Shown here: piece after piece, positions 21,973 to 32,427 of the stretch | Layout: each line of letters opens with the position of its first letter | Numbering within the stretch: the stretch's first letter is position 1 | From: Limnanthes douglasii subsp. nivea | Taxonomy: Eukaryota > Streptophyta > Magnoliopsida > Brassicales > Limnanthaceae | Direction of reading: 5' to 3' | DNA: 64,000 bases | NCBI GenBank assembly: GCA_036936605.1 | Contig: JAUPFV010000004.1 | Location: forward strand, 143,698,973-143,762,972 | Notes under the pieces: generated by a model | The model's database searches: none | Told to the model about the DNA's origin: nothing | Seen by the model: the letters and a program-made list of their open reading frames with translations, nothing else | Position numbers and translations under genes: made by a program

Positions 21973-24900
21973 CTAAACAAACTCGTCAAGATTAGTTACT
22001 TCTGGGAATGAACTAACTGGCTTTCTACCTTCGAGTTCCGTATATTTCTGGCAGCGACCAACTAATGGTAGCTCCCAATGCGTAGCCTCTTCGCTCTTCA
22101 ACTTCTGCCACGTAGGATGTATGCGTGCGCAAGGGCAAAGGGGCTTGATTGATAATTGTTTCATAGGTACTTAAATTAGAATCAACAATTGAGTTATATA
22201 GTGGTGAGGAAAAACATAACCATATATCGAATGACTTACATTGACAAAGTGGTTAGTATCGACGAATCCAAACCCAATCTCACGTCTTTGGGCCATAATG
22301 GGAGGCTTACCGCGCAGAGGTAAAAAAGTATGACTACAGTTGTGATTCCCTACGAGTGACACAAAATGAACAATGCATTCGAACTTGGTTGCAATCGCAA
22401 TACCCATCTCAGGCATTGTCATCCAATATTTGGGTGATGCTGGTGTCTCGTAGTAGTTTATACTTTCTGCAACCTTCAGGTAATCCTCTTTACCGTTATA
22501 AATCTTGCTGTATGTGTCGTAGTTTTCCATTAGCTCATCGTATATTGCCTTCCGAACACCTCGCCATCCTTCTTCATGACCATACAACCCGAATGAAACT
22601 GCTATGTATCCACAATGTCCATCTGGCTTAACATCATTAATACCGGATATAAAAGGGTTGAAGTGAATCGGAAACCAACGCAAAAAACCTTTCGGGTCAT
22701 GTACTAGTTCTGTGACTCGATCAATGGACGGTTGTACGATGTTGCTACCTAGGGAGGCAATGGAAGAGGTACGAGTACGAGTACGAGGTACTCTAGGCAC
22801 ATCTTTCCGAATCGTTGATTCACTACCAACTGCTTTACTCTTTTTAACTTTTGTTGGTTTTAAAGACTGCATGACTGCGTCATGACTAGCTTCATCCTCT
22901 TTCAGCGGGTACTCCCATCCGCTCATGTCCCGTTTAGTGGATGATGTATCAACCACTAACTTTCTTTTCACCTGTGGGCGGCCTCAGTGTTTCTGCTTCT
23001 CCAATGGCTCTAGCAATGACGATGTTTCAGGGTAAACAACTTCAAACCATTTCTTGTAAATATGTTTGATACGGCTTTCATCTTTCGTATCCATGACATC
23101 GTTAACTAGCTTTAGCAGATCATCTTTGAGAATTTCCATGGTCGTACGGAAAGTACGAGGCATTATTTCTAACCTTGTCCAGTGGACGTGAAAAGCACCT
23201 AGAGAGGCAGACATTCCACCTTCACGCCACTTGCGGACCTGGTGATAGCAAGGTATACCATGGGTAGATTTTACAGCGCATATACACTCGCCAGTGTCTT
23301 TAACATCCGGCCCATCTTCAATAGCGACCATCTTGGTATCTTCGGCCTTCTCTACTTCCTCGAAAAATAGTTCTAAAGCCACGTGGGAAACCTGGCCTCG
23401 AATCTCATCAAACAGTTTATCCGAGAACTTATGCAGTGCTATGTAAAGACTTTTCTCGAACGACGCCCTGATGGCAGCATGTTGGATTTCAACAAGCGAA
23501 TGAACCCTGCCCCAAAATAACTCGAAGTTTAATTTGCTCGTACGTATGTAACGCTTTAGGTTAGAATGAGCACTCTCAACGCGGTTTGTTGTGCAATGTC
23601 CCAAATGCATGTTTTTGTTCGTCTTCCAAACAACAAATTTGTCCATGTACTTATCGAGCCACGATTTTTCAGTGTATTCAATTGCTTTAGGGTAAGCTTT
23701 GTACTTCAATAGCATCTCCCGTCTGGCGTCATCGAATTCAATCTCTGATTTACTATACGCAATCTTCTGCCAAGCACTAACAAATTCTTTATGATCACTT
23801 TTCTCGCGGAAGTGCTCTCTTGTTTGCCCTAGAACATTTTGTTTAACGTGCCAGCGACATAACATATGCGTTGTCTTTGGGAATACCACTCCTATAGCAT
23901 TCATCAATGCTAAATCTCTGTCGGTTAGGATAACCCGCGGTTCTTCAATTCCATGAACGGAAATCAACGATTTCAAACACTCTAATACCCATTTGAAGTT
24001 GTTTAACTTCTCACCCGACATGAAGGCAAATGCCGCGCAGAAAGTCAATCCAGTACACGTCACACCGACTATCTCGAAAAATGGCATACCATATCGTATC
24101 ACTTTATATGTACTATCCATAATCAAAACTATAGGAAATGTGCGCAAAAGGTCAACACTGACAGGATGGACAAAAAACAAATCTGTAATGATTTGTCCAT
24201 CGTCTTCACCAGATTTATGCCATTCATAATAATTGTGTGACTTAAGCTCACCCCACAAGAACTGAAGTTGTGACCTACCCGCCTTCTTTAGAACCCGATT
24301 TTTTTGTCGTGCATTGTAGATCGTCCGCATGGTAGAAACATTATCTTCGTTCAATTTCTTCACACCATTCAGTATATCTCTGGGGTTAGTACCAATGAAG
24401 GTCGCTCGTTCAACATACTCCATCTCTTCATCATTCAAACGGCCAGCAAAAGAATGACCATCTAGATGTATAGAAGTGTCATGGTTATGAGTACCACATT
24501 TTACTTCTAACTTCCATTGATCTGGGGCAACCATTGACCCGAGAAGCTCAAATGGGCAGCCAATCTTTTTCGTTCCTGTAGACTTCCGTTTGCGGTCTTT
24601 TTCTGCAACCCTTGGAATATATTCCCCCCCCCCTCTCACACTGGAAATAAACTCTCGGGTTTTTTCTGCTGTTTACTTTGTCGCGCCGACTTATGTTGAT
24701 AACCATACCATAAAGTTTTCCGATCTTCGTAACCCATTTCACCAACGCGTCATGTGTGTAGAACTCGGTAGTGAAGAACAAATGACTATAATCGGTAGCG
24801 GAAGGTGCATCAGTCCCACTTGCGACATCCGTCCCCTGTTACACAACAAAAAGGCACAATAAACATTCAAGTATAGTTAACAACATAAAAAAATCAAGCT

Positions 24901-25325
24901 TTTTTTCGAAAAAAATGCGCGAATCCAAGGTTCTGAGGCCTAAAACCGTTGGTTCTAGGCCTCAGAACCGGCCGGACAAGGCCATCAGCACCACCGGTGC
25001 TGAGGCCATGAACCGGTGGTGCTGGGGCCTCAGAACCGAGCGGACTGAGGCCCCAGGTCCACCGGTTCTTGGCCTCAGCACCGGTGGTGCTGGGGCTGGG
25101 AACCAACCGGCTGCGTGGCCTAGCACCATCGGTTCCAGCACATGGAACCGATGGTGCTAGGCCAGCCGGGTTATTCAATACCTTCGCCGGCGACGGTGGT
25201 GGCGGTTCCGGCGACCATGGCTCCTTCTCCGGCGACTCAATCTCGTTTTCCGGCGAAAATTCATCATTCCTTCTCTCCAGCGACATCAACTCCTCCACGC
25301 TGATCCCTAATTCTGCTTCCGACAT
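21973..25325 (-). pseudogene. MULE-1 transposase with C-terminal OTU-type cysteine protease; two lesions
   Basis: Exon 1 (25325-25182) encodes an acidic leader. The second exon starts at 24835: FAR1-like zinc region (VYFQCERG...IGCPFEL...THNHD), then the MULE DDE core with VLIMDSTYK, VILTDRDLALMNAI and TNRVESAHSNLK, then a SWIM finger CICAVKSTHGIPCYH. A one-base slip in a C10 run (24624-24633) breaks the frame early. At 22984 a TGA ends the transposase. The same frame goes straight on into an OTU domain (PDGHCGYIAVSFGL with catalytic Cys, YWMTMPEMGIAIA, NHFVN with catalytic His), and MULE-2 has no stop at that place. A GTAAGT after NHFVN and a likely last exon 22143-21973 complete it. The transposase cuts and joins element ends; the OTU role is unknown. 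Confidence 0.85.
24945..25155. repeat. Palindrome array B1 of MULE-1 (10 cores, 22-23 bp period)
   Basis: Cores start at 24945, 24967, 24990, 25012, 25035, 25058, 25080, 25102, 25125 and 25147 (accgttggt, accggccgg, accaccggt, accggtggt, accgagcgg, tccaccggt, accaaccgg, accatcggt, accgatggt). Intervals are all 22 or 23 bp. Linkers centre on 'ggcc' with gctgagg/cctcagc arms. The array fills intron 1 (25181-24836) of the transposase gene, mirroring array A1 at the other end. Confidence 0.88.
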
Positions 25326-25441
25326 GATCGATTTTGCGTTTTAGTTTGAATGTTCTTGATTTTCTTAAGAAGTTTGAATTAGATTTCAAAATTTTTAAGA
25401 AACTATACTATTTGGATAGTAAATTCAGCAAAGAAGAGTGT

Positions 25442-25642
25442 TTGTTTGGGTATACATAGCAAAATAGGACTTTTGGTGAATTGGGTATACTCAGGATAAA
25501 CTTAGTAGTTTTTTTTTACTTAATGGCAGTTTTGATATTAATTTTCTGATGGAGGGTAAAAATGTCAAAAAAAAGTCAATCCAAAGTCAACTGTTGTTTT
25601 TTGGTATACTTAAACTCGTTTTGGGTATATATAGCCATACCC
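25442..25642 (-). repeat. Right TIR of MULE-1 with subterminal repeats
   Basis: The outer 40 bp (25603-25642) are a perfect inverted match to the left end. Inside, 'gggtatacatag' and 'ttgggtatactc' echo the left subterminal words in inverted orientation. Confidence 0.86.
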
Positions 25643-25651
25643 TTTTGAAAA
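25643..25651. repeat. 9-bp target-site duplication of MULE-1, right
   Basis: ttttgaaaa, identical to 17449-17457. Confidence 0.82.
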
Positions 25652-26236
25652 AAAAAAAAAACAAAAATATCCACGTCCGGTTGGTTGTCAGTAAAATAAT
25701 GGAAGGGCATCTTTTACGGCGCCGCCGACTCATCTTATAAAGTTATAAAGGTCTGACAACAGAGAAAAACACAACTATGGCCCTACCACAAAATAACGAT
25801 GCATTATCCGCGGTGTAGATTCTACCCGCCAAATGGGCCGGCCCAAATCATCTTATAAGGTCTGACACGGAGAAAAACACAGCTGTGGGTCTGTGGCCCT
25901 ACGACGTATCCACGCGTAGTCTCTTCAATATTCTTTTGTCGTCTTTTGCTGATTAATTCATAACTCAGTGTAAATTACATACTCTGATTTATTTTTGTTG
26001 TTTTTTACTTGATTTTTTCAATCGTCATCTAACAGTCCAACGAAAACTAGAAATGGGTATCCAACACGTGAATCGGATTTAGGGATATTAAAATTTGAAT
26101 ATTAAATCCGAATCTGCAGGGTAGGATTATGCGTATAAATATCCGCAAACTGTTTGCATCAAAACTCGAGACCAACCAAATTAAAATCCAATCAGATTGT
26201 AAACAACTTTTTTTTATATTACAAATTGTAATGGCC
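25652..26236. other. Spacer between MULE-1 and MULE-2, with an imperfect duplication
   Basis: 594 bp separate the element ends, target duplications included. About 50 bp near 25733 ('aaggtctgacaacagagaaa') recurs imperfectly near 25851 ('aaggtctgacacggagaaaa'), each followed by 'tggccctac'. No gene seen. Confidence 0.6.
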
Positions 26237-26245
26237 AATATATAA
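26237..26245. repeat. 9-bp target-site duplication of MULE-2, left
   Basis: aatatataa, identical to 36887-36895. Confidence 0.9.
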
Positions 26246-26330
26246 GGGCTAGGCTAAAATGAGACTCCAAATCTTTATAGTGAGACCCGGTTATAGTGAG
26301 ACCCGGGTTGGTTATAGTGAGACCCCAATT
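26246..26330 (+). repeat. Left TIR of MULE-2 with three 'ttatagtgagacc' repeats
   Basis: The outer 40 bp match the right end with one mismatch. 'ttatagtgagacc' occurs near 26275, 26293 and 26313, the last two outside the strict TIR. These are candidate protein-binding repeats. Confidence 0.88.
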
Positions 26331-26350
26331 ATTTACCAAAATGCCATCGA

Positions 26351-26358
26351 TATAAATA
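26351..26358 (+). promoter_or_regulatory. TATA box for the MULE-2 plant mobile domain gene
   Basis: TATAAATA just inside the left TIR, upstream of an untranslated first exon ending at a GTATGG donor (26478). Confidence 0.6.
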
Positions 26359-26719
26359 GCTAAGATTCAGATTTTCTTCCATTTCTTCTCCCCCGAAACC
26401 CTAACTCTCTCTACTTGAAAAAACCCAAATTTTTTCCATCGACTTTTCTTCAAATCCAACTCCACAAACTTGTTAAGGTATGGATTCTACACTTCATGGT
26501 GCTTTTTTTCCCATTTTACATTGTTATTTCTAGTGATTTTTAGTGTTTTCCATTCGGGTAGAAAAATTCGATTTTTATGTATTTGGTGTTGATTTGTTTG
26601 ATTTTAAGGGCATGTATGTTGTTAGTTAGGAGACTAGGATAGTTTAGGGTGTTGGGTTATAGTTTTAGGGTCGAATTCGAGCACAGATCTGGGTATGGGG
26701 GGCTGCATTTTCGAACAGG

Positions 26720-26843
26720 TATTTCCACGCACGAACATGCGTGGAAATACCGAATCCACACAATGTGGATTCTGTGCAGAAATTCGCAATTTTCTGCGTG
26801 GATTTTCCAAATCCACTCATTAAATTGCGAATTTTCGCAATTT
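26720..26843. repeat. Palindrome array A2 of MULE-2 (5 units)
   Basis: Five inverted repeats centred near 26734, 26762, 26786, 26807 and 26832: tttccacgca/tgcgtggaaa, gaatccac/gtggattc, gcagaaa/tttctgc, gtggatt/aatccac, aaattgcga/tcgcaattt. They lie in the leader intron (26478-26905) of the plant mobile domain gene, the same relative place as array A1 in MULE-1. The ttccacgcatg word recurs in the array at the right end (36431-36456). Confidence 0.78.
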
Positions 26844-26906
26844 CAAGATTTAATTGTTTTTTTGTAGTTTCAACTATTCTAATTGTTTGGTTTTGTCTTT
26901 TGCAGT

Positions 26907-29280
26907 ATGCCTCCTCGCCCACGTCCTCCAGTTACCGCTAGAGACTACGACACGGACCATGAGACTGAGGAGGCCGATCGCGGTGAGACTTCTCGGAGTG
27001 TCCGGGTCCGTAAGAGAGGGACCTTACAGGTAGTTCAGCGCCCACCTGTGCAGCGTCGCCTATCTGCGGAGCAGCGCTTCCGTGGATACAATGGTCACGT
27101 TGTAGACCTATAGTCTACGTTTCATTCGTATAGAGAGCACGAGGCATACAGCGTCTTCAGAGGCGATGTAAGTTTTATAGTTTTAATTTACTTTTTAAAG
27201 TTATTATTATTATTATTGGTTTGTGTTAGAAATTTTATTAGTTTAGGTTAGAATCAATTTATATGTTACTGTATTGGATTTTATATTGGTTTAGTTTAGG
27301 TTAGGTTAGAGTTCTTTTATATGTTAGAATGACTTTAGGTTTTAATTTTTAACACTCTCGATTGAATATTACCTGCATTGGATTTGGTATTGGATTTCGA
27401 TTTGGTATTGGGTTTGTGTTATAAATGTACTGAATTTATATGTTAAGAATTTATATGTTACTGAAATTAGGTTTGTGTTATAAAGTTTATTAGTTTAGGT
27501 TAAAATGAGTTTATATGATATGACGAGTTTAGGTTTTAATATTTAAGACTCACTACTGCATTGTATTTGTTGGTTATTGGTTATTGTTTTATCTTAGTTG
27601 TTATACTTTATATATATTGAACATGTTGGTTATTGGATTATCTTAAGTTTTAGATTGCATATATGTTTATATATATTGTATGTTTTTAATGCATGCAGGC
27701 CCGACAGACACTGCGCTGTTATGCGATGTACCACACACACAGTAGCTGGGACTTGAAATCCCGGCAGGAGAAGGTACTCGCAGAGGTTAGGAGCACCTGT
27801 TTCTGGCCCTTGGTCGAGGCCTTGGGTAAGTGGTCAACTAACATCCACTTGATTGAGGGCTTCCTTGAGAGATGGCATCCCGAGACGAACACTTTCCACT
27901 TCTCGTTCGGGGAGATGACCGTCACCCTGGATGACGTCCACATGATAACAGGGCTCTCAGTTGTCGGTCACAGCTGTGAGATATATGAGTACCCCTCTGC
28001 TAATGAGCGTACTGCGAGATACGCTCGCTTACTTGGGTGCAGCCCTGCGGAGCTTGAGGAGGAGATAAAGGAGAACAAGGGCGGCGGTAAGAGGCATGTG
28101 CGCCTTGCATGGCTGAAGAGGAGATTCTGCACCCATCAGTATTATGATGAGGAGATCACTGATGTCGATGCTAAGAGAGCTACGAGGGGCTATTTGTTGC
28201 ACTTCTTCGGCTGTACCATTTTTGCCAACAAGTCGGGCAACAACATTAGCCTCGACTACTTGCAGTTCATCGACGATTACACCAGCTCCGTGAGGTATAA
28301 CTGGGGGCAGATGATACTGGCGCAGCTCTACTACCAGCTAGGCAGAGGTTGCCTACACTCTACTTCGGGTATATCGGGTTTTTTGGCCCTGTTAGAGACG
28401 TGGATTTACGACCATTTCTCGGCGTTTGCAGTTCATCAGTACCCGAGGTATAGTAGCTCACGCCCTACTATATGCCTTCATGCGCCTGCTAAGTTTCGAC
28501 AGAGCCAGGAGACTCGAGAGGGTATTAGAGTTTGTCTGGATAGCTTCACCGAGCAGGATGTAAGTTGTAATCAGTTTCATTTCAATTATCGTATATATAA
28601 TTTTAGTTAATAATGATAAATGGTATATGAATATTTTACAGGTATCATTCACGCCGTATACGACCATGCGGACTGCTCGAGGTAGCCCTGATATAGCCTG
28701 GATAGATGCGACGCTGAAGGCGGCGGACATTGTCGAGGCGTACTATCCGCTGCGGGTGGCTAGACAGTTTGGTCACGTTCAGCAGGTAATATTTTGTAAC
28801 TCTAAATATTAATATTGTTTGTATTGCGCATGTGTGGTACATAGTTTAGCCTTATTGTTTCAAATACAGGTTCCTGGTCCATTGCGTCCTCTTCTCACCG
28901 GTTCTACTAGGCATCGTCGTGCGAACACCCTCTACCTATGGGATGCATTCAGTTGGGATAACTGGGAGTCACACTGTATTCACGAGAGTCTGAGGGGTGC
29001 GACGTATGTTCCTGGTCAGGAGGATGGTACCACTGTGGTCTACTCCTCGTGGGTTACGAGGAACTTATGGTACATCATATCTGATCCAGAGGCTGACAGA
29101 GATGATGTTGAGATTGGGGTGAACCCTACACCACACACACATGCGACCACACTGCATGAGCTGACTTCGCGCATATTGGAGATGGAGGAGTACGACCGTA
29201 GACACCCCGGCGTTACTTTTGATAGCTTCCGGGATCCTTTGGATGAGATATACCGCATATCTCACGAGTACAGAGACTGA
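26907..29280 (+). pseudogene. Plant mobile domain (MAIN/MAIL1-like) protein, MULE-2, one premature stop
   Basis: Exons 26907-27167, 27699-28559, 28642-28785 and 28870-29280 join in frame by GT-AG borders to about 557 residues. A TAG at 27111 interrupts exon 1 shortly before YREHEAYSVFRGD, the counterpart of YKEHEAYHVFIGQ in MULE-1. Domain motifs: NTFHFSFGEMTVTLDDV, ITGLSVVG, GYLLHFFGCTIFAN, LETWIYDHFSAF, YYPLRVARQFGHVQ, TLYLWDAFSWDNWESHC. The exon plan matches MULE-1 except for an extra intron late in the gene. Residue similarity to MULE-1 is clear but far from identical, so the two genes are old relatives. Role as for MULE-1, unknown. Confidence 0.82.
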
Positions 29281-29655
29281 TTATCATTTATGTTTTTTTT
29301 TGACAGTTTTAGAATTTATATGTGATGTTTATTTTTGACCGGATTATTTTTTGCGATGTGCTACTTGTTCGATCTTTAATTATGTGTTTTGTTAATTTGT
29401 TACTTTTTTTTATATAACTTTCGAATGTTTGTTCAAACTCTATCTTTGAAACTCCAAGTTTAGGGTTACGTATCTGAATGTAAAACAAATGCAACATAAA
29501 CTGAAACATAAACCCAAAGGTTTTTTAAACACCAACAACAACACAAACTCGAACATAAACCGAAGCAGACACGTAAACATAAACTCAAACGAAAATATCA
29601 AAGATAACGTAAACCCATTGTAAAACATAGACTCCATATGGATTTCGCATTCTTG
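29281..29655. other. Convergent 3' region between PMD gene and first SANT gene of MULE-2
   Basis: AT-rich untranslated sequence. No motif recognised. Confidence 0.45.
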
Positions 29656-30027
29656 TTAGTCACGCATCTCGTCTAGGCGAATGTCAATAATGACACCGCG
29701 GACCGAATCCAGCTGATCCTCTGTTAAAAAATCCGTGGGTTGACAGTTGAACCGGTCACACGCAACACGACGTTCCAATTCGGTGAGGCTAGAAACTGGA
29801 TGTTGACGGAATGTCACTAAGCTAGACCACCTAGCTTTCACCTCATCGACACGTCTAGAAATTTTTGGCGGCTGAACACCATCCCTTCCATACAGAAAGT
29901 ACATCTTGCATAGCAATGCCCACCAGTGCTTATTACCCCCCTCCATCATGTTAAGGTTACCAACTTCAGCAGCTGCCATCATCAGATATTGATCTTCCAA
30001 CTCAGTCCATGGGCACATATTTTGCAA
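29656..30027 (-). CDS. SANT/Myb-like small protein 1 of MULE-2
   Basis: Open frame of 123 codons. It starts MQNMCPWTELEDQYLMMAAA, then HWWALLCKMYFLYGRDGV and RRVDEVKARWSSLV, the clearest Myb/SANT-like pattern of the set: W-x3-ED first helix, W/F-x2-L second helix, VKARW third helix. The C-terminal half (CQPTDFLTEDQLDSVRG) is unlike the other three. It is divergent from the gene at 30327, and the two share a 299-bp promoter region containing a 53-bp TIR-like module. Probable DNA-binding protein; family by pattern only. Confidence 0.72.
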   Translation of the reverse strand: MQNMCPWTELEDQYLMMAAAEVGNLNMMEGGNKHWWALLCKMYFLYGRDGVQPPKISRRVDEVKARWSSLVTFRQHPVSSLTELERRVACDRFNCQPTDFLTEDQLDSVRGVIIDIRLDEMRD

Positions 30028-30163
30028 TTGTTATATTTGCTATAATTGTTACTGCCTATAAAACGTCTTTTTGAACATTGTATCAATTATATACACTTGT
30101 AAGATAAGGATAGCGTAATCCATGTTGACGAATGATTGTGCGACACCTAAGACTTTTAAGATA

Positions 30164-30216
30164 GGGGTCTCATTATAGCGTAAGTTCCATTATTAGACGT
30201 ATCGCTATAACGAGAC
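30164..30216. promoter_or_regulatory. 53-bp TIR-like module, copy a
   Basis: Begins ggggtctcattatagcg and ends cgctataacgagac, with arms inverted around a 22-bp spacer containing 'attattagacgt'. Its first 18 bases match the right TIR end (ggggtctcattttagcc) almost exactly. It lies between the divergent SANT genes, 137 bp from one ATG and 111 bp from the other. Confidence 0.75.
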
Positions 30217-30326
30217 ACGTGAACATATTGCCGCAAAAAACACACGCATTTACTGCATTTCCCGCCCAAACATCCACTAGCTTATAAGCGTATGCTTATC
30301 ACTCGTCAAACATAAACAGTGCAAAA

Positions 30327-30701
30327 ATGGAGTTTACCCCTCATGAGGACTACCATTTGCTTCAGGCAGTGAAACTTGCCGTGCGTGAGTTGGGCGAAGA
30401 CAGTAGCGATGCGTTTTTCGAGCTAGTCTTGTGTAACATGTACTACAACTACGGCCGATTAGGAACTGAAGGTTTTGCTGTGCGTAACCGTGAACAAATC
30501 AAACAGAGGTACATTAATTGCAAACCAATGGATCGTTTGCTTTTCCAACCATTTAAAATTCAGCAAGAAGCGGCCGCCGTATGGAACATGACTGTGGTAG
30601 ATTACATCACTAGTGACATGGTTCTGTATCTTGAGAAAAGGATTGCTGAAAGGGAAGAGGGGACTGACTCTGACGATAACTTGGGATATGACTTCGACTA
30701 A
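30327..30701 (+). CDS. SANT/Myb-like small protein 2 of MULE-2
   Basis: Open frame of 124 codons: MEFTPHEDYHLLQAVKLAV, DAFFELVLCNMYYNYGRLG, NREQIKQRYINCKP, WNMTVVDYITSDMV, ending in an acidic tail ...NLGYDFD. It is the closest full-length relative of the MULE-1 gene at 21308 (same terminal GYDFD), and a paralogue of the gene at 31937 (MEFTADEDYHMLQAV). A TATA-like 'cttataag' lies about 45 bp upstream, and a 53-bp module is 111 bp upstream. Probable DNA-binding protein. Confidence 0.75.
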   Translation: MEFTPHEDYHLLQAVKLAVRELGEDSSDAFFELVLCNMYYNYGRLGTEGFAVRNREQIKQRYINCKPMDRLLFQPFKIQQEAAAVWNMTVVDYITSDMVLYLEKRIAEREEGTDSDDNLGYDFD

Positions 30702-30941
30702 TCGGCATTACTTATGTTTTTATTTGTTTGCTTATTGGAGTTTATGTACTGTTTGTTTAAGTTAATGTTCGAATGTTTTTTATTTTACATTTAGCATGTA
30801 CTACTGGTTCTTATTTGACTGCCCATTTTACTTTGTTTTCATTTTTTTGTATCCACTGTATCCAGACTATCCAATGTGGCATTCTTAAAACAACCGAAGG
30901 CAACTTTTAAAAAAGTACACAAATGCAGGAGTGCAGTAATA

Positions 30942-30994
30942 GGGGTTTCATTATTAAGAAACTAAAATTATTAGACGTCTCGATACAACGAGAC
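30942..30994. promoter_or_regulatory. 53-bp TIR-like module, copy b
   Basis: Same length and order as copy a (ggggtttcattatta ... acaacgagac), with a decayed first arm. The following ~60 bp (atattgccgc.aaaaacac.cgc) also match the sequence after copy a, so the whole promoter segment was duplicated. It lies 186 bp before the ATG at 31180. Confidence 0.72.
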
Positions 30995-31179
30995 TCATGA
31001 AAATATTGCCGCCAAAAACACCCGCGTTTAATGCACTTCCCGCCCATACTTTCCCGCTTGTTAATTAACGCGGGAACAAAAACCTCCTTTCCCGCTTATT
31101 TTTTTAGAACCGACACACCGACTTGGAGTCTATAAATACCATATTTTGACTATGAAACAAAATATCTTAAGCTACAACA

Positions 31180-31635
31180 ATGGGTGATTCAGAGTGGAGC
31201 GTGCACGAAGATGCAAGCCTCCTGGTCGCATTTGACTACGTCAGATGTACGATGCAAGAGGAGGTTCCTGGTTTCATCAATGTGGTTTTGTGCAGGATGT
31301 TCTTCAACCACGGTAGGGAGGCATCTTGTCCAGGATGCTCAATGCCCCGACCACGCGGAAGAGAAGAAGTGTTCGAGAGGCTGGCTTATCTTAAGCCAAG
31401 GACTGTACAGATTGAGTCATTGGATTACGAGACCCGTTTACATGTCCAACACGTATTCAACATGGGCTCCCACGGTCCAGTTACGCCGGAGATGGTGTCA
31501 CATGCGACGCAGCAAAGGGAGCAAGAAATGGCCGACGCAATTGCAAGCGCCGTTGAAACGTGTTCAACCCCCGAAGGAAGTTATGATTCCGATGATTATA
31601 AGGTCGGGAGCGGAATGAACTATCCGACTCCATAA
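31180..31635 (+). CDS. SANT/Myb-like small protein 3 of MULE-2
   Basis: Open frame of 151 codons: MGDSEWSVHEDASLLVAFDY, INVVLCRMFFNHGREA, then a short CPGCSMPRPRGREEV insert, RLAYLKPRTVQ and a long C-terminal tail with DSDD. TATAAATA (near 31131) and the initiation context are good. It shares the first-helix pattern with the others (W/F-x3-ED-x3-LL-x-A) but is the most divergent. Probable DNA-binding accessory protein. Confidence 0.72.
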   Translation: MGDSEWSVHEDASLLVAFDYVRCTMQEEVPGFINVVLCRMFFNHGREASCPGCSMPRPRGREEVFERLAYLKPRTVQIESLDYETRLHVQHVFNMGSHGPVTPEMVSHATQQREQEMADAIASAVETCSTPEGSYDSDDYKVGSGMNYPTP

Positions 31636-31936
31636 ATATAAGTGTGAGATGTTAACAGAGGCTTATTTGCTTATGTATTTCTTATTTTGCAATGCTTTGG
31701 ATTAAAATGTAATGTTTTTATGCAGTCGACGTATTTTAAAGTTTTAGTGCTATTGTTTACGAAATGAACATCGAAACATAATACATCGAATGTTTACATT
31801 CATTCGATCAAAATTTAAAACAGCAACTAATGAAATTACAAATACTGGATTGAAACATCACAAGTTAAAATAACAACAACTCACGAAATAACAAGTTCTA
31901 ACAAATACTGGAAAGAACCATCATCAAGTGGAATGA

Positions 31937-32305
31937 TTAATCGTAACGAAGTTTGTTTTCAACATCATCAATTCCACCCCTTGCAATAATCTTATCCTCC
32001 AGAAATGCTACCATATCCCTGGTGATGTAGTCTATTGTGCTCAGGTTCCAGACGGTAGCAGCTTCTTGTTTAATTAACGATGGCAAGAACAACAGATGCT
32101 GTATTGGCTGACAAAAAATATATCTGGCCTTGATCTGGTCACGAGTACGCACAACGATGCCTCTTGTACCCAAACGGCCGTAGCCCATGTACATCGTACA
32201 TAGGACACGCTCGAAAAACGCATCGCTGCTATCTTCCCCCAGTATCCGGCGGGCAATCTTCACAGCTTGAAGCATGTGGTAGTCTTCGTCCGCCGTAAAC
32301 TCCAT
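31937..32305 (-). CDS. SANT/Myb-like small protein 4 of MULE-2
   Basis: Open frame of 122 codons: MEFTADEDYHMLQAVKIAR, DAFFERVLCTMYMGYGRLG, RTRDQIKARYIFCQP, WNLSTIDYITRDMVAF, ending NKLRYD. Clear paralogue of protein 2 with inverted gene orientation. TATAAATA on the minus strand is about 80 bp upstream and a 53-bp module begins 123 bp upstream. Confidence 0.75.
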   Translation of the reverse strand: MEFTADEDYHMLQAVKIARRILGEDSSDAFFERVLCTMYMGYGRLGTRGIVVRTRDQIKARYIFCQPIQHLLFLPSLIKQEAATVWNLSTIDYITRDMVAFLEDKIIARGGIDDVENKLRYD

Positions 32306-32427
32306 AAGTAAACGTTAACGAGTTTTATTTATGTTGAATGCTCAGTGTTTGGCAAGTGTATTTTGATTTCGTGATTTTATGTCTTATTTATAGGGGACGA
32401 GTCAATTTTGGTGGGCGAGCAATAGTA

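Larger units (their letters stand above)
17458..25642. mobile_element. MULE-1: large Mutator-like element with transposase-OTU, PMD and SANT genes
   Basis: The element is 8,185 bp with perfect 40-bp terminal inverted repeats (17458-17497 and 25603-25642) starting GGGTATGGCTATATATACCC. It is flanked by the 9-bp repeat ttttgaaaa, the duplication size typical of Mutator elements. Contents from the left: a plus-strand plant mobile domain gene, an ordered palindrome array, a plus-strand SANT-like gene, and a minus-strand transposase-OTU gene reading inward from the right end. The first introns of both terminal genes hold palindrome arrays. Only three point lesions disrupt its genes, so it was active recently or can be completed in trans. 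Confidence 0.92.
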
